Shown: positions 36,688 to 47,400, numbered from the stretch's first letter. The stretch: 64,000 bases of DNA from Marinobacter piscis (GCF_007671655.1 NZ_VCGX01000003.1:62001-126000), one strand, 5' to 3'. Notes: generated by a model not told the origin, from the sequence alone. Translations and numbers: made by a program.

Positions 36688-38447
36688 TACTGAACACCAC
36701 TGCCGGTCAGCCGCTCAATGGTTTCCCGCAGGATCTCGTGCTCCGGATCCTGCTCCAGGCCTTCTTTCCAGATAACCTGCGCCTGTTCATCCGCGCCACT
36801 CATCCACAGGGCCTCGCCGTAATGAGCAGCTACTTCCGGGTCCGGGTAAGCAGCCCACGCGCGGGACAGATACTCCAGTGCCGACTGTATCTGGCCTTCC
36901 TGGAACAGGACCCAGCCCATACTGTCCTGGATGGCGGGGTTTTCCGGGTCCAGTGCCAGAGCCTGCTCGATATAGCCACGGGCTTCGCTCAGGCGGTCGG
37001 TGCGTGTGGTCAGAATGTAGCCGAGGGCGTTGAGTGCAATGGCGTTATCCGGTTCGCTTTCAACAATGGTTCTGAGATCCTGCTCGGCTTTACCAGGCTG
37101 ATCCATGGCATCAAAAAGCATGGCTCTTGCATAGCGCACCTCCAGGTTGCCGGGGTAATCCGCAAGCGCATCGGAGGCTGCAGTGAGCGCCTGTTGCTGG
37201 CGTTTCTGGTCAAGTAGCAGGTTCACCTCAAGCAGCCAGAGATTCTCCGCCTTCCCCGGGTTGGCGTTGCGCAGTGAGCGGATGTTCTCCAAAGCCTCGT
37301 CGAGCCGGCCTTCAGCACTCAATAAGGCGCTGGACCGTGCAAGAGACGGGAAGTAGTAGGCACCGGCTTCCACGCTCTGATAATAGCCAATGGCCTGCTC
37401 GGTGTTACCTGCTTCCTCTTCAATTCTGCCAAGGTAATAACTGGCTTCATCGCTGTGGTGGTCTTGTTCGATCAGCTGCGTAAGCTGATTTTTTGCAAGA
37501 TCCGGCTCCCCGTTTTCCAGAGCAACCAGAGCGTGTGAGAGGCGCAGCCCTGAGTTGTCAGGGTAGCGCTTTACCAGACGGCTGAATTCATCCTGAGCTG
37601 CCTGCAATTCGCCTTCATTGATCAGCATGCGCCCGTACAGGGTGCCCATCTGGCGGTTTGCCGGGAAGCGGCGGGTATTGATAAGCAGGTGCTCAAGCGC
37701 TTCGTTGGTTCTGCCTGTCTGGTACAGAAGGTCGCCCTTGAGAATAATAGCTGGCTGGAAGTTGGCGTTTTCGGCCAGAAGCGGTTCAATGCGGTTAAGG
37801 GCGGTATCGGGTTCGCCGGTGACTTTCAGCAGCAGGGCAATACTGTATTCCAGCTCCGGTGTGTCCGGATGGCGGCTGGCCATTTCTTCATAAAGCGTCA
37901 GCAGTTCCTGTTGCTGTTCTGGTGGCAGGTTTGCTGCCATGGCCGCCAGGCTATCGAAGTCTGCATCTTCGCCCTGAGCCAGGATTTTTTCCATATGGCC
38001 CATGGCAACGTCCAACTCCTTGCGTTTGACCGCCTGAATGGCGGAGACTCTGAGGGCCTGCAAGTTGTCCGGGTCAACGCTGAGCCATAACTCGGCCAGC
38101 TGTTTCTGAGCGTTATCGGCATTGAGTGAACGGGCAATGCGCATAGCGCGGGCGATCACTTTTTTATCACGGGACTGCTGTGCGGCTTTAAGGTAGTTGA
38201 CCAGTGTGACATCGTACCTGCCCCGCTGTGCCGCAATTTCGGCAGACAGCAGCAGATACAGGGTTTCGGGCTCAAAATCAGCATACTCCGGCGGGGGCAT
38301 ACTGCTGATATCACCGACGGATTCTTCAGTGTTCTCGACGCTGGCTTCACCTGTGGAGGGTGAGGGTTCTGAATCAGTTATACTGGCACAGCCTGCCAGG
38401 GAGAGACCCAGCAGGCAGGTAAGTAAAAGCGGTACGGATTTGTGCAT
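36687..38447 (-). CDS. Tetratricopeptide-repeat outer-membrane lipoprotein
   Basis: 586-residue protein. ATG 38447 gives a lipoprotein signal ending S-L-A-G-C (residue about 20). A longer frame upstream has no signal and is rejected. An acidic Ser/Glu linker (residues 22-60) is followed by about twelve TPR units, clear in L-S-Y-A/Y-P-D-N-S-G-L-R-L-S-H-A-L-V-A-L-E-N-G-E type blocks and the C-terminal A-L-A-L-D-P-E-N-P-A-I-Q-D-S-M-G-W-V. Homologues are always beside lolB-hemA in Pseudomonas-like genomes. A scaffold role is inferred. Confidence 0.85.
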   Translation of the reverse strand: MHKSVPLLLTCLLGLSLAGCASITDSEPSPSTGEASVENTEESVGDISSMPPPEYADFEPETLYLLLSAEIAAQRGRYDVTLVNYLKAAQQSRDKKVIARAMRIARSLNADNAQKQLAELWLSVDPDNLQALRVSAIQAVKRKELDVAMGHMEKILAQGEDADFDSLAAMAANLPPEQQQELLTLYEEMASRHPDTPELEYSIALLLKVTGEPDTALNRIEPLLAENANFQPAIILKGDLLYQTGRTNEALEHLLINTRRFPANRQMGTLYGRMLINEGELQAAQDEFSRLVKRYPDNSGLRLSHALVALENGEPDLAKNQLTQLIEQDHHSDEASYYLGRIEEEAGNTEQAIGYYQSVEAGAYYFPSLARSSALLSAEGRLDEALENIRSLRNANPGKAENLWLLEVNLLLDQKRQQQALTAASDALADYPGNLEVRYARAMLFDAMDQPGKAEQDLRTIVESEPDNAIALNALGYILTTRTDRLSEARGYIEQALALDPENPAIQDSMGWVLFQEGQIQSALEYLSRAWAAYPDPEVAAHYGEALWMSGADEQAQVIWKEGLEQDPEHEILRETIERLTGSGVQ

Positions 38448-38697
38448 GCAACTTCCCGTGATTTGATGACTGCGCACTCTGAATGACCCGTGCAGGCGCT
38501 GGTTTTTTGCGCAGAAACGGGCCCCGGCGTGCGTCGGTACCCTATAATGGCACAAGCTTCCTTTCTTGCCCAACCTGTCCGCACTTCCCGAACTGAAATG
38601 GCTTATGGGTGGCGGCTTCAGGCTCTGGTCGCTAAAATGGGCGCAAGCTTGCGCGTATTCACACAGATTTACCGGTAGAGGATTGTAGAACCAACAC
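38448..38697. promoter_or_regulatory. Divergent promoter region between TPR-lolB-ispE and hemA-prfA-prmC-moeB operons
   Basis: 250 bases with both 5' ends facing outward. No operator is recognised. A perfect 8-base palindrome, CGCAAGCTTGCG (12 bp including flanks, 38643-38654), is the only obvious dyad. Confidence 0.4.
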
Positions 38698-39984
38698 ATG
38701 GCATTGTTGACGCTGGGAATTAATCATCGCACCGCTCCTGTTGAAATAAGGGAGCGGGTTGCGTTTACGCCTGAGCGAATGTCAGAGGCGTTTGTGGAGT
38801 TGCGGGCGGCGTCGGGCGCCAGCGAAGCCGCAATTCTTTCTACCTGCAACCGTACCGAGCTGTACCTGGCCGGCGATGACGACTGCGCACCGCTGGTGCT
38901 GCGCTGGTTAGCCGGATTTCACGATCTGGATGCCGCTGAGCTTGAGAATGTGATCTATGTGCATCGCGATGCCGATGCAGTGCGGCATATGATGCGGGTG
39001 GCGGCTGGTCTGGATTCCATGGTTCTGGGCGAGCCGCAGATTTTCGGCCAGCTGAAAGATGCCTATGCGCTTGCAAGAGAGCATGGTGGTAGTGGGTCGT
39101 TCCTGTCGCGCATGTTCGAACACACCTTCTCGGTTGCCAAACGTGTGCGCACCCAGACTGCTATCGGCGAAAACCCGGTGTCAGTTGCTTATGCCTCAGT
39201 CAGCATGGCTCACCGTATTTTCTCTGATATGTCACGCAACCGGGCATTGCTGGTCGGCGCGGGGAAAACCATTGAACTGGTTGCCCAGCACTTGTCAGAC
39301 GCCGGTGTGAAAGACTTTGTGGTTGCTAACCGGACTCTGGAGCGGGCACAGGCTCTTGCTGAACCCAGGGGCGGACGGGGCATCCTGCTCTCGGAAATTG
39401 CCGACTACCTGGAAGATGTAGATATCATCATCTCCTCCACGGCAAGCCCTTTGCCTGTTCTTGGCAAGGGAACAGTGGAGCGCTCGCTCAAAAGACGTAA
39501 GCGCCGGCCATTTTTTATGGTTGATATTGCTGTTCCCAGGGACATCGAACCCGAAGTAGGTTCCCTCGCCGATGTCTATCTCTATACCGTGGATGACCTG
39601 CGCCAGGTTATTGAGGAAAACATCCGTACCCGTGAGGGGGCAGCCCGTGAAGCCGAAAACCTGATTGCCGATGGTGTACAGGAATTTGTCAGCCAGATCC
39701 GGGCCCTGGATGCTGTTTCTACACTGAAGCAGTTCCGGCAGCGAGCGGAAGTGCTGCGGGATATGGAGACGGAGAAAGCCCTGCGTGCTCTGCGCAATGG
39801 CGGAGACCCTGAAACCGCGCTGCGCAGTCTGGCACGAGGGCTGACAAACAAACTGCTCCACGAGCCATCTATCCAGGTTCGAAAGGCCACTACCGAGGGA
39901 CGAACCGAGGTAACCGAGTGGCTGAGGGAGTTGCATCAGCTTGATGCAGTGGACGCAGACGCGACAACCCCGGAAAAACTATGA
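38698..39984 (+). CDS. hemA: Glutamyl-tRNA reductase
   Basis: First step of the C5 haem pathway, reducing Glu-tRNA(Glu) to glutamate 1-semialdehyde. 428 residues. The catalytic Cys lies in [10 protein letters not shown] (near residue 50). The NADPH domain has [10 protein letters not shown], and a C-terminal helical dimerisation domain follows. [15 protein letters not shown] is intact. It overlaps prfA by four bases. Confidence 0.96.
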   Translation: MALLTLGINHRTAPVEIRERVAFTPERMSEAFVELRAASGASEAAILSTCNRTELYLAGDDDCAPLVLRWLAGFHDLDAAELENVIYVHRDADAVRHMMRVAAGLDSMVLGEPQIFGQLKDAYALAREHGGSGSFLSRMFEHTFSVAKRVRTQTAIGENPVSVAYASVSMAHRIFSDMSRNRALLVGAGKTIELVAQHLSDAGVKDFVVANRTLERAQALAEPRGGRGILLSEIADYLEDVDIIISSTASPLPVLGKGTVERSLKRRKRRPFFMVDIAVPRDIEPEVGSLADVYLYTVDDLRQVIEENIRTREGAAREAENLIADGVQEFVSQIRALDAVSTLKQFRQRAEVLRDMETEKALRALRNGGDPETALRSLARGLTNKLLHEPSIQVRKATTEGRTEVTEWLRELHQLDAVDADATTPEKL

Positions 39985-41069
39985 AACCATCCATACAGAC
40001 CCGTCTTGAAACGCTTGTCGAGCGATTTGAAGAGGTGAAAGCGCTGCTCAGCGATTCTGCCACCATCTCACACCAGGACAAGTTTCGTGAACTGTCCCAG
40101 GAATTTGCTGAGATTGAGCCGGTGGTACAGTGCTTTCAATCCTGGAAAGAGTCGCTGGAAGATATTAATGCCGCCAGAGAACTGGCCAAAGATGGCGACG
40201 CCGACATGCGTGAGATGGCTGCAGAAGAGCTGGAGCTGGCCGAGCAGAGAAGCGAAGAACTGGATGCAGAGCTGCAGCGGCTGATGTTGCCTAAAGACCC
40301 GAATGATGGCAGAAACGTGTTTCTGGAAATCCGCGCCGGAGCGGGCGGTGATGAAGCCGCGATTTTTGCCGGTGACCTGTTCCGTATGTACAGCCGATAT
40401 GCGGAAAGCCGGCGCTGGCGCATGGAAGTGCTGAACGAGAGCGAAGGTGAGCACGGTGGGTACAAGGAAATCATTGTCCGGGTGGCGGGCGATGCGGTTT
40501 ACGGAACGCTGAAATTTGAATCCGGTGCCCATCGGGTACAGAGGGTGCCGGAAACGGAATCCCAGGGGCGTATTCACACGTCTGCCTGCACGGTTGCCGT
40601 TATGCCCGAAGCCGATGAGGCAGAGGCAATTGAAATCAACAAGGCCGACCTGCGGGTGGATACGTTTCGTTCCTCCGGCGCAGGGGGGCAGCACGTCAAC
40701 AAAACAGACTCAGCTATCCGGATCACACACCTCCCGAGCGGGATAGTAGTGGAGTGTCAGGAAGAGCGTTCGCAGCATAAAAACCGTGCCAAGGCCATGA
40801 GCTTTCTGGCCTCCAGGTTACAAAACGCAGAAATTGAGCGTAAGCAGAAATCCATGGCAGAAACCCGCAAAAGCCTGGTGGGCAGTGGTGATCGTTCTGA
40901 GCGGATTCGTACCTACAATTTCCCCCAGGGCCGGGTTACAGACCACCGGATTAATCTGACACTGTATAAGCTTGATGATGTTATTGCCGGCGACCTGGAT
41001 GCCGTTGTCGTGCCTTTGCGACAAGAGCACCAGGCGGAGCTTCTGGCCTCGCTTTCCGATGACCAGTAA
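39981..41069 (+). CDS. prfA: Peptide chain release factor 1
   Basis: Reads UAA and UAG stop codons and triggers peptide release. 362 residues. The G-G-Q motif is in [17 protein letters not shown] (near residue 235), the Gln that PrmC methylates. The next gene is that methyltransferase. ATGA overlap with hemA upstream, 11-base overlap with prmC downstream. Confidence 0.97.
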   Translation: MKPSIQTRLETLVERFEEVKALLSDSATISHQDKFRELSQEFAEIEPVVQCFQSWKESLEDINAARELAKDGDADMREMAAEELELAEQRSEELDAELQRLMLPKDPNDGRNVFLEIRAGAGGDEAAIFAGDLFRMYSRYAESRRWRMEVLNESEGEHGGYKEIIVRVAGDAVYGTLKFESGAHRVQRVPETESQGRIHTSACTVAVMPEADEAEAIEINKADLRVDTFRSSGAGGQHVNKTDSAIRITHLPSGIVVECQEERSQHKNRAKAMSFLASRLQNAEIERKQKSMAETRKSLVGSGDRSERIRTYNFPQGRVTDHRINLTLYKLDDVIAGDLDAVVVPLRQEHQAELLASLSDDQ

Positions 41070-41925
41070 AGCTGCGCTCACTTGTCAGACTCTGCTGGAT
41101 GATGCCGTACAGCGTATTACCAGTGACAGCCCCAGGCTGGATGCCGAGTTGCTTCTTGCCCACGTAAGCGGTCTTTCCCGTACCAGCTTCCGGGCATTTC
41201 CCGAACGTAAAGTGCCGGCCCATGTGACCGATGAGTTTCAACAACTGGTTGCACAGAGGGCACAGGGAATGCCTGTGGCTTACCTTCTGGAAAGCCAGGA
41301 ATTCTGGTCGCTGCCTTTAAGGGTAAGTAACAGCACACTGATCCCCCGCCCGGATACTGAATGTCTGGTTGAGCAGGCTCTGGCATTGCCGTTACCAGAC
41401 GCAGCCCGTGTGATCGATCTGGGTACAGGCACAGGTGCTATCGCTCTGGCACTGAAAAGTGAGCGGCCTGAGTGGGGTGTAAGCGCCTGTGACCGGATGG
41501 ACGAGGCCGTTACCCTGGCCCGGCTGAACGCCCACCAGCTGCAGCTGGAGGTTTCTGTCACCCGGAGCCACTGGTTTGCCCAGTTGCCTGCCGGCCATTT
41601 TGATCTGATTATCTCCAACCCTCCCTATGTTGCCTCTGGCGACGAGCATCTTGAAGAAGGCGATGTGCGGTTTGAACCTGCCTCTGCGCTGGTCTCCGGG
41701 ACGGATGGCCTGGATGATATCCGGTTGATTATAAAAGCGGCGCCTGCGTGGCTGAATGCCGGGGGCTGGTTGTTACTGGAGCATGGGTTTGATCAGGCAG
41801 AGACAGTACAGGATCTGTTTATCAGCCAGGGCTTTGTTGGCGTGGAGTGCCGGAAGGATTACGGTGGTAACGATCGTATGACACTGGGCCAGTGGCCCCG
41901 GAAAGGAGCCTGCCATGCTAACTGA
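41059..41925 (+). CDS. prmC: Peptide chain release factor N5-glutamine methyltransferase
   Basis: SAM-dependent methyltransferase of 288 residues that modifies the GGQ glutamine of RF1 and RF2. The N-terminal helical domain ([12 protein letters not shown]) precedes the Rossmann domain with [12 protein letters not shown] and the catalytic N-P-P-Y (I-I-S-N-P-P-Y-V). One deviation is that the usual E-P-x-x-A-L-x-G reads E-P-A-S-A-L-V-S-G. Start ATG 41059 inside prfA. It overlaps moeB by 11 bases. Confidence 0.95.
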   Translation: MTSKAALTCQTLLDDAVQRITSDSPRLDAELLLAHVSGLSRTSFRAFPERKVPAHVTDEFQQLVAQRAQGMPVAYLLESQEFWSLPLRVSNSTLIPRPDTECLVEQALALPLPDAARVIDLGTGTGAIALALKSERPEWGVSACDRMDEAVTLARLNAHQLQLEVSVTRSHWFAQLPAGHFDLIISNPPYVASGDEHLEEGDVRFEPASALVSGTDGLDDIRLIIKAAPAWLNAGGWLLLEHGFDQAETVQDLFISQGFVGVECRKDYGGNDRMTLGQWPRKGACHAN

Positions 41926-42664
41926 TGAAGAACTCCTGCGCTTCAGTCGCCAGATACTGATACCCCGTTTTGATGTCGCCGGCCAGCAGGCGCTGAAGAG
42001 TGCCCGTGTGGTGATCGTTGGTTCTGGCGGTCTCGGTTGCCCGGTTGCGCTCTACCTTGGCTCGGCCGGGGTTGGCCACTTAACGTTGATAGACGATGAT
42101 GTTATTGAGCTGCCTAATCTGCAGCGCCAGATAGCGTTTGATACCGCGCAAATTGGTGAATCTAAAGCGCAGACTCTTGCTGACCGGGTACGCAGTATCA
42201 ATCCGGCGGTGTCCATTTCTGTAGTGAACCGCCGCCTGGACCAGGAAGGTTTTGCCCGTGAAGTCAGCGGCGCCAGCCTGGCTCTGGACTGCTCGGATAA
42301 CTTTGCGGCGCGGTTTGGTCTGAACCGTGCCTGCGTTGCTGCGGGTGTACCCCTGATTTCCGGTGCCGCTATCCGGGGGGAGGGGCAGGTCAGCGTGTAC
42401 GACAGCCGCAATTCTGAATCCCCGTGTTACCACTGTTTATACCCGGAGCAGGGCAATGAAGATCTGACCTGCTCTGAAGCCGGGGTGATTGCGCCGCTGG
42501 TGGGTATGATCGGCACTGTTCAGGCCATGGAGGCTATCAAGTTGCTTTCGGGCGTTGGTCGGCCGCTTGTTGGCCGGTTGCTGCTGCTGGATGCCTGGGA
42601 GATGCAGTGGCGTGAGATGAAGCTTGCCCGGGATCCTGATTGTCCGGTTTGTGGTCTGGCATAG
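41915..42664 (+). CDS. moeB: ThiF/MoeB family adenylyltransferase
   Basis: E1-like enzyme of 249 residues that adenylates the C-terminal Gly-Gly of MoaD or ThiS. The nucleotide loop is G-S-G-G-L-G-C-P-V-A (near residue 31). D-D-D-V-I-E-L-P-N-L-Q-R-Q supplies the ATP-binding residues. The Zn Cys pairs are C-Y-H-C and C-P-V-C. There is no rhodanese domain. Position after prmC is the E. coli-like hemA-prfA-prmC context. MoeB versus ThiF cannot be decided without MoaD or ThiS nearby. Confidence 0.88.
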   Translation: MLTDEELLRFSRQILIPRFDVAGQQALKSARVVIVGSGGLGCPVALYLGSAGVGHLTLIDDDVIELPNLQRQIAFDTAQIGESKAQTLADRVRSINPAVSISVVNRRLDQEGFAREVSGASLALDCSDNFAARFGLNRACVAAGVPLISGAAIRGEGQVSVYDSRNSESPCYHCLYPEQGNEDLTCSEAGVIAPLVGMIGTVQAMEAIKLLSGVGRPLVGRLLLLDAWEMQWREMKLARDPDCPVCGLA

Positions 42665-42677
42665 TACGGGCCGGACC

Positions 42678-42789
42678 GAAGCGGGCGTGCAAATACTCTC
42701 CAAAACACGCTGTAAATACGTCCGTGTACGCTCGGCTCCGCCATCCCTGGCTCCGCACGGTTTTGGAGAGCCCTTCCCACACCCGCTTC
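42678..42789. repeat. Nested palindromic intergenic repeat (REP/MITE-like)
   Basis: Between convergent moeB and phrB. Outer arms 42678-42689 and 42778-42789 are complementary with one mismatch. Inner arms CTCTCCAAAAC (42696-42706) and GTTTTGGAGAG (42760-42770) are perfect. The interior holds GGCTCCGC twice as direct copies. The layout, GC-rich core and intergenic site look like a dispersed palindromic element of marine gammaproteobacteria. I cannot count copies elsewhere. It may also terminate both flanking transcripts. Confidence 0.65.
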
Positions 42790-42806
42790 TGCATTGGTTG
42801 CTCCGC

Positions 42807-44225
42807 CTAGTTTTTTAGTGCCTGGAACTTTGCTATTGCCTCTTTTCTGCTTTCCTTCAGGTCAACGATCGGCCTTGGGTAGCCTCCGGGGATAACGCCG
42901 CCTTTAGACGGATCGTGAATACGCTTGTTATCCAGTTTTGCCAGTTCTGGCACCCACTCCCGGATAAACTCACCCTTTGGATCAAAACGCTCGCTTTGGG
43001 TAACCGGGTTGAACACCCGGAAGTAGGGCGCGGCGTCTGTGCCAGTGGAAGCGCTCCATTGCCAGCCGCCGTTGTTGGATGCCAGAAAGCCATCTACCAG
43101 TTTTGACATGAAGTAAGCCTCGCCCAGCCGCCAGTCGATGAACAGGTTTTTAGTGAGGAACATGGCGGTGACCATGCGCAGGCGGTTGTGCATCCAGCCG
43201 GTCTGGTTGAGCTGACGCATGGCGGCGTCTACCAACGGAATGCCGGTGTTACCGGTTTTCCAGGCTTCGAAGTGGTCTTTCGGGTCGTTCCACTGTAATG
43301 CTTCGGTTTCCGGTTTGTAGGCACGGTGCATGCTGACGCGCGGGTAGTGGTACAGAGTGTGGATGTAGAAATCGCGCCAGGCGATTTCGTTGATCCAGGT
43401 CTGCAGGCCTTCGGGGTTGCCGCCCATCGCCAGTGCTTGCCGGGCAGCACTCAGGCACTGACGTCCTGAGAGAACGCCGTTGGCCAGGTATGGGGAGAGC
43501 AGACTGGTGGCATTAAAAGCGGGGAAATCTCTTTGCTCCTTGTAAGCACTGCCGTCTTCATTAAGGAAACGTTCCAGTTGTGCGTGGGCGGCGTCTTCAC
43601 CGGTTTTTACCAGGGCGGGCGGCGCCACTTTAAAGGCCTCGGGTATGTCGATTATGCGTTCTGGCTTAATATCAGTATGCCGGGGCGGTGGCACCGGGTG
43701 GGGTGCTGGCAGGGCTTCCTCAATCCAGCTGCGCCAGCGCCGGGAGAATGGGGTAAATACGGAGTAAGGCTGGCCCTGACCTGTGAGAATATCACCCACT
43801 GGCGCCACAGTCTGGTCGCGGTATTTACGGGTTGCTATGCCCAGCTGGTCAAAGCGGTGCTTCAGGGCTTTGTCGCGCCTGCGCTCATTAAAGCCGTACT
43901 CTTCATTGAAATGAATCTGGCACACATCATGTTGGCGGCAATGATGTTCCAGCGCCGACAGGCTGTCAGAGAACCGCTGGGCATAAATAAAAGAAAGCGG
44001 AATGCCAAGCTTCGCCAGCTCCGCAGCCAGGGCATTGGCGTGGGCAATCACAAAATGCACCCGTGCCGGTGACCAGTCGTGTTCCTGCCACTGAGCCGGC
44101 GTGAGGATAAAACAGGCCCGAACGCCAGAGGCGTTATCCGGCCGGGAGGCTGTTTTGCAGGCCGCAATAAGAGCAACGTTGTCGGCTGTTCGCAGGTCAT
44201 TTCTGAACCAGACCAGATGTGTCAT
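42807..44225 (-). CDS. phrB: Deoxyribodipyrimidine photolyase (CPD class I)
   Basis: Light-driven repair enzyme of 472 residues that splits cyclobutane pyrimidine dimers using FADH and an antenna chromophore. The N-terminal alpha/beta domain (L-V-W-F-R-N-D-L-R-T-A-D-N) is followed by the helical FAD domain, with W-I-N-E-I-A-W-R-D-F-Y, the N-R-L-R-M-V-T-A-M-F-L-T-K block and W-Q-W-S-A-S-T-G-T-D-A-A-P-Y-F-R-V-F-N-P. The DNA-contacting Trp and the active-site Glu and Met are present. The start ATG is 44225. It is a single gene. Confidence 0.95.
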   Translation of the reverse strand: MTHLVWFRNDLRTADNVALIAACKTASRPDNASGVRACFILTPAQWQEHDWSPARVHFVIAHANALAAELAKLGIPLSFIYAQRFSDSLSALEHHCRQHDVCQIHFNEEYGFNERRRDKALKHRFDQLGIATRKYRDQTVAPVGDILTGQGQPYSVFTPFSRRWRSWIEEALPAPHPVPPPRHTDIKPERIIDIPEAFKVAPPALVKTGEDAAHAQLERFLNEDGSAYKEQRDFPAFNATSLLSPYLANGVLSGRQCLSAARQALAMGGNPEGLQTWINEIAWRDFYIHTLYHYPRVSMHRAYKPETEALQWNDPKDHFEAWKTGNTGIPLVDAAMRQLNQTGWMHNRLRMVTAMFLTKNLFIDWRLGEAYFMSKLVDGFLASNNGGWQWSASTGTDAAPYFRVFNPVTQSERFDPKGEFIREWVPELAKLDNKRIHDPSKGGVIPGGYPRPIVDLKESRKEAIAKFQALKN

Positions 44226-44326
44226 ATAGTGTTCCGTATGGGGTGTGGATGGTCGCCCGGGATTACTGATTGGATTATAGTGGAGCCAAGTTTATCACCT
44301 GTCTACGTTAGGGACGTACAGCGTTT

Positions 44327-45136
44327 ATGGTTAATGAAACTGCAGACCGGCGTGAGGGTATCTGGGCACAGCCGTACGAGCTGTCCCCCGGGGAGACTCA
44401 GTACCATAAGCTTGGGCATGTGCGGCTATGGGTAACGCTGTTAGACAAGGAGTGGCAGGTGCGTTCCGAAACCCGGGAGCCGGAAACAGCCCCAACCGGC
44501 TGGTCCGAGTCCATAGGCCACCAGCTGCCTGCTGCCAGTGTCTCGCTGGAACGCTTTGTTCGGGAAGGGGACGCATCAACAGTCACCTTCATACCCGCAG
44601 TGGCAGATCTTCCGACGGTGGTCCGGCCTTTCCACCCGCTGACTATTCCCGGCGGTACACAGTGTACGATTTACCTTGGAACGGTTGTCTGGATGAAAGT
44701 GTGTGCGGGGGATAATCAGACACCTCTGACAGAAATTTCTCTGGAAATCCCATCCCTTACCTGGGTGGGGAAAAATACCATGGAGGGGGAGCTGTGCTAC
44801 GCCTCGTCAAACTTTGGCCGCCTGGTACTGGAGGCACTACCGAAGCGATCCTGGCGGGCCACCACAGCGGTTACAATCATTAATCGCAGGGCGCAGCCGT
44901 TGGTTCTGGAGCGCTTCAGTCTGCCGACACCTTTGCTGTCACTGCACCAGAATGAGCGTGGCCAGCTTTGGACACCGGGAGTGGTTGTGGAAGTAACAAC
45001 CGATATGAATGCGGCAAACCTGCATGTAGACCAGAAGTTGCCGGCGGTGGCCGGGCCTTGCCGACAAGTGGCGCCGGCCCGGGAAAAAACTGTCAGGGGG
45101 CGTCTGGTACGGGCTCTTGACCGGGTGTTCGGCTAG
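44327..45136 (+). CDS. DUF432-like protein at head of MscS-RimK module
   Basis: 269-residue soluble protein, predominantly beta, without signal peptide or membrane segment. I assign it to DUF432 from the central pattern F-H-P-L-T-I-P-G-G-T-Q-C-T-I-Y-L-G-T-V-V-W and the block W-V-G-K-N-T-M-E-G-E-L-C-Y-A-S. The neighbourhood also fits, since DUF432 genes often precede mscS. The assignment is by memory of pattern and not certain. No catalytic residues can be named. It is separated from mscS by 17 bases, so it is cotranscribed with four further genes. Confidence 0.55.
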   Translation: MVNETADRREGIWAQPYELSPGETQYHKLGHVRLWVTLLDKEWQVRSETREPETAPTGWSESIGHQLPAASVSLERFVREGDASTVTFIPAVADLPTVVRPFHPLTIPGGTQCTIYLGTVVWMKVCAGDNQTPLTEISLEIPSLTWVGKNTMEGELCYASSNFGRLVLEALPKRSWRATTAVTIINRRAQPLVLERFSLPTPLLSLHQNERGQLWTPGVVVEVTTDMNAANLHVDQKLPAVAGPCRQVAPAREKTVRGRLVRALDRVFG

Positions 45137-45153
45137 AACTTTAAAAAGGGGCA

Positions 45154-46014
45154 ATGAGTGTGTTTACCGATATAGCCTGGGGACAGTGGGTCAGTGCCGG
45201 TTTTCTGCTGGCGCTTGGAGCTTTTCTTGCGTCAGTGGCCGGGCGCAGTGTGACCAACGTAATGCTGAAACGCAGTTCCCGGCATCATACTGTCATGGTC
45301 CGGCGGCTGGTTTTCTATGCCATCTTTCTGCTGTTTGGTGTTGCGGCTCTTCGGGAAGCAGGATTTTCGCTGGATGTGGTGCTGGGTGCGGCGGGGATTC
45401 TTACGGTAGCCATTGGTTTTGCATCACAGACATCGGCTTCCAATATGATCAGCGGGTTATTTCTGCTTGTTGAAAAGCCTTTTGAAATTGGTGATTTCAT
45501 TGAAGTGGAGTCCATCATGGGGGAAGTGGTGGGCATTGATATGCTCAGCGTAAAGCTTCGTACCAGAGATAATGTGTATGTGCGCATCCCCAACGAAACG
45601 CTGATCAAGACGCCGGTGGTTAACCGCTCCCGGTTTCCGGTTCGCAGAATTGATCTTAAGGTCGGGATTGCCTACGCCGAAGATGCCGAGAAAGTAGAAG
45701 GCCTGTTGCTGGAGCTGGCAAAAAGGAACCCTCTCTGCCTGGAAGAGCCCAAAGCCTTTGTGCTGGTCACCGCCTTTGGCCCTTCATCGGTGGATCTGCA
45801 GTTTTCCTTCTGGGTGCCAAAAAACAAAGTACTTGAAGGTAAAAGCGGTATGCTGGTAGCAACAAAGAAAGCCCTCGACCGAGCCGGCATAGAAATACCC
45901 TTCCCGCATACCAGTATTTATGCTGGCAGCCATTCCGAGCCATTCCGAGTGCAATTGCTGGCGCCGGAAAAGTCCACTGAAAAGGAACCATTGGATGTCG
46001 AAAAAAACGATTGA
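45154..46014 (+). CDS. mscS: Small-conductance mechanosensitive channel MscS family
   Basis: 286-residue MscS-type channel with three transmembrane helices: residues about 12-32, 50-68 and the pore helix TM3, [15 protein letters not shown]. The E. coli TM3 glycine/alanine packing is recognisable. The beta domain I-G-D-F-I-E-V and a C-terminal alpha/beta cage follow. Its role is release of solutes on hypo-osmotic shock. It overlaps the next gene by 20 bases, a strong sign that it is expressed together with the protease and ligase. Confidence 0.9.
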   Translation: MSVFTDIAWGQWVSAGFLLALGAFLASVAGRSVTNVMLKRSSRHHTVMVRRLVFYAIFLLFGVAALREAGFSLDVVLGAAGILTVAIGFASQTSASNMISGLFLLVEKPFEIGDFIEVESIMGEVVGIDMLSVKLRTRDNVYVRIPNETLIKTPVVNRSRFPVRRIDLKVGIAYAEDAEKVEGLLLELAKRNPLCLEEPKAFVLVTAFGPSSVDLQFSFWVPKNKVLEGKSGMLVATKKALDRAGIEIPFPHTSIYAGSHSEPFRVQLLAPEKSTEKEPLDVEKND

Positions 46015-46492
46015 AGCCACCAAAACCGTAGGGCCCACACCCGCTGATAATAAAGTTGGTCTGGGCTGGCGTGAGTGGGTGGCTCTGCCAGATCTGGACA
46101 TTAGCCGCATCAAGGCAAAAGTGGATACAGGAGCGCGTACTTCCTGCCTGCATACGTTCCGTATGGAACCCTACACCCGGGATGGCGAGCGTCGGGTGAA
46201 ATTCTGGGTTCACCCGGTACAGAATAATATGCACGAGGTGGTTGAGTGTGATGCCCGGGTGCTGGATGAGCGCGATGTATCCGATTCCGGAGGCCATAAA
46301 GAAATGCGCCTGGTCATCGAGACAACCCTGATTGTTGGCGACCAGCGCTGGCCTGTTGAGATGACCCTCACCAACCGCGATACCATGCGTTTTCGCATGT
46401 TGCTCGGACGCACGGCAATGGCCGGCCGCGCAATGGTTTACCCTGAAGCTTCCTATATGGCCGGGGAGCCGGCCTCAAGGTCCGATACATGA
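45995..46492 (+). CDS. rimB: RimB-like retropepsin-type protease (ATP-dependent zinc protease family)
   Basis: 165-residue protein of the family annotated as ATP-dependent zinc protease or RimK-associated protease. The aspartyl motif [11 protein letters not shown] (near residue 50) resembles a retropepsin half-site. The C-terminal R-M-L-L-G-R-T-A-M is the second family block. In Pseudomonas, RimB opposes RimK by trimming poly-glutamate from ribosomal S6. ATG 45995 has AAAAGGA nine bases upstream. It overlaps mscS by 20 bases and rimK by four (ATGA). Confidence 0.88.
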   Translation: MSKKTIEATKTVGPTPADNKVGLGWREWVALPDLDISRIKAKVDTGARTSCLHTFRMEPYTRDGERRVKFWVHPVQNNMHEVVECDARVLDERDVSDSGGHKEMRLVIETTLIVGDQRWPVEMTLTNRDTMRFRMLLGRTAMAGRAMVYPEASYMAGEPASRSDT

Positions 46493-47397
46493 AAATAGCA
46501 ATCCTGTCCCGTAACCGGCATTTGTATTCCACCCGGCGTCTGGTGGAAGAGGGGGTTAATCGTGGTCATGAGGTGAAGGTAATCGATTGTCTTCACTGTT
46601 CCATGAACATTACCTCCGCGAATCCCCAGATTCATTATCACGAGGAAGTTCTGGAAGGTTTTGATGTGGCCATTCCCCGCATCGGTGCCTCCGTTACCTT
46701 TTATGGAACGGCAGTGCTGCGCCAGTTTGAAATGATGGGTGTGTTCCCGGTGAATGAATCGGTTGCCATCAGCCGCTCCCGGGATAAATTACGTTCCTTG
46801 CAGTTGCTTGCCCGCAAAGGCGTGGGCATGCCGGTAACCGGCTTTGCAAACAAGCCCGATAACGTGCCTGAGCTGCTGAAAATGGTGGGCGGAGCCCCTG
46901 TGGTTATCAAGTTGTTGCAGGGAACCCAGGGCATTGGTGTGGTGCTGGCGGAAACCCGCAAAGCGGCAGAGAGTGTGATTGAGGCGTTTATGGGCCTCAA
47001 AGCCGACATTCTTGTGCAGGAGTTCATCAAAGAGGCAGGCGGTGCCGATATCCGTTGTTTTGTGATTGGGGACAAAGTAATTGCCGCCATGAAGCGTCAG
47101 GGTGCAGAGGGAGAATTCCGTTCCAACCTGCACCGGGGCGGAAGCGCCTCCCTGGTGCGAATTACGCCGGCCGAGCGTAAAACGGCCATTACAGCGGCCA
47201 AAGCCATGGGACTGAATGTGGCCGGTGTGGACTTGCTGCGCTCCAGCCGCGGGCCTTTGGTTATGGAGGTGAACTCTTCACCGGGCCTGGAAGGCATTGA
47301 GAATGCAACCGGCAAGAATGTCGCGGGAATGATCGTGGACTGGATCGAAAAAAACCAGAAGCCCTGGAAAACCCGCACCAAGGGCGGCAGAGGGTAA
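46489..47397 (+). CDS. rimK: RimK-type ATP-grasp alpha-L-glutamate ligase
   Basis: 302 residues. Relatives add glutamates to the C-terminus of ribosomal protein S6 and can make poly-alpha-glutamate. The N-terminal RimK domain ([11 protein letters not shown]) precedes the ATP-grasp fold with [13 protein letters not shown], the [14 protein letters not shown] loop and the Mg ligands in [13 protein letters not shown]. All are intact, so it should be active. The S6 encoded at 19.0 kb does not end in Glu, so the true acceptor deserves testing. Confidence 0.93.
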   Translation: MKIAILSRNRHLYSTRRLVEEGVNRGHEVKVIDCLHCSMNITSANPQIHYHEEVLEGFDVAIPRIGASVTFYGTAVLRQFEMMGVFPVNESVAISRSRDKLRSLQLLARKGVGMPVTGFANKPDNVPELLKMVGGAPVVIKLLQGTQGIGVVLAETRKAAESVIEAFMGLKADILVQEFIKEAGGADIRCFVIGDKVIAAMKRQGAEGEFRSNLHRGGSASLVRITPAERKTAITAAKAMGLNVAGVDLLRSSRGPLVMEVNSSPGLEGIENATGKNVAGMIVDWIEKNQKPWKTRTKGGRG

Positions 47398-47400
47398 CCT

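Noticed and set aside
38448..38699. Longer start for the TPR lipoprotein
   Set aside because: Adds 84 residues without pattern and buries the lipoprotein signal that begins at 38447.
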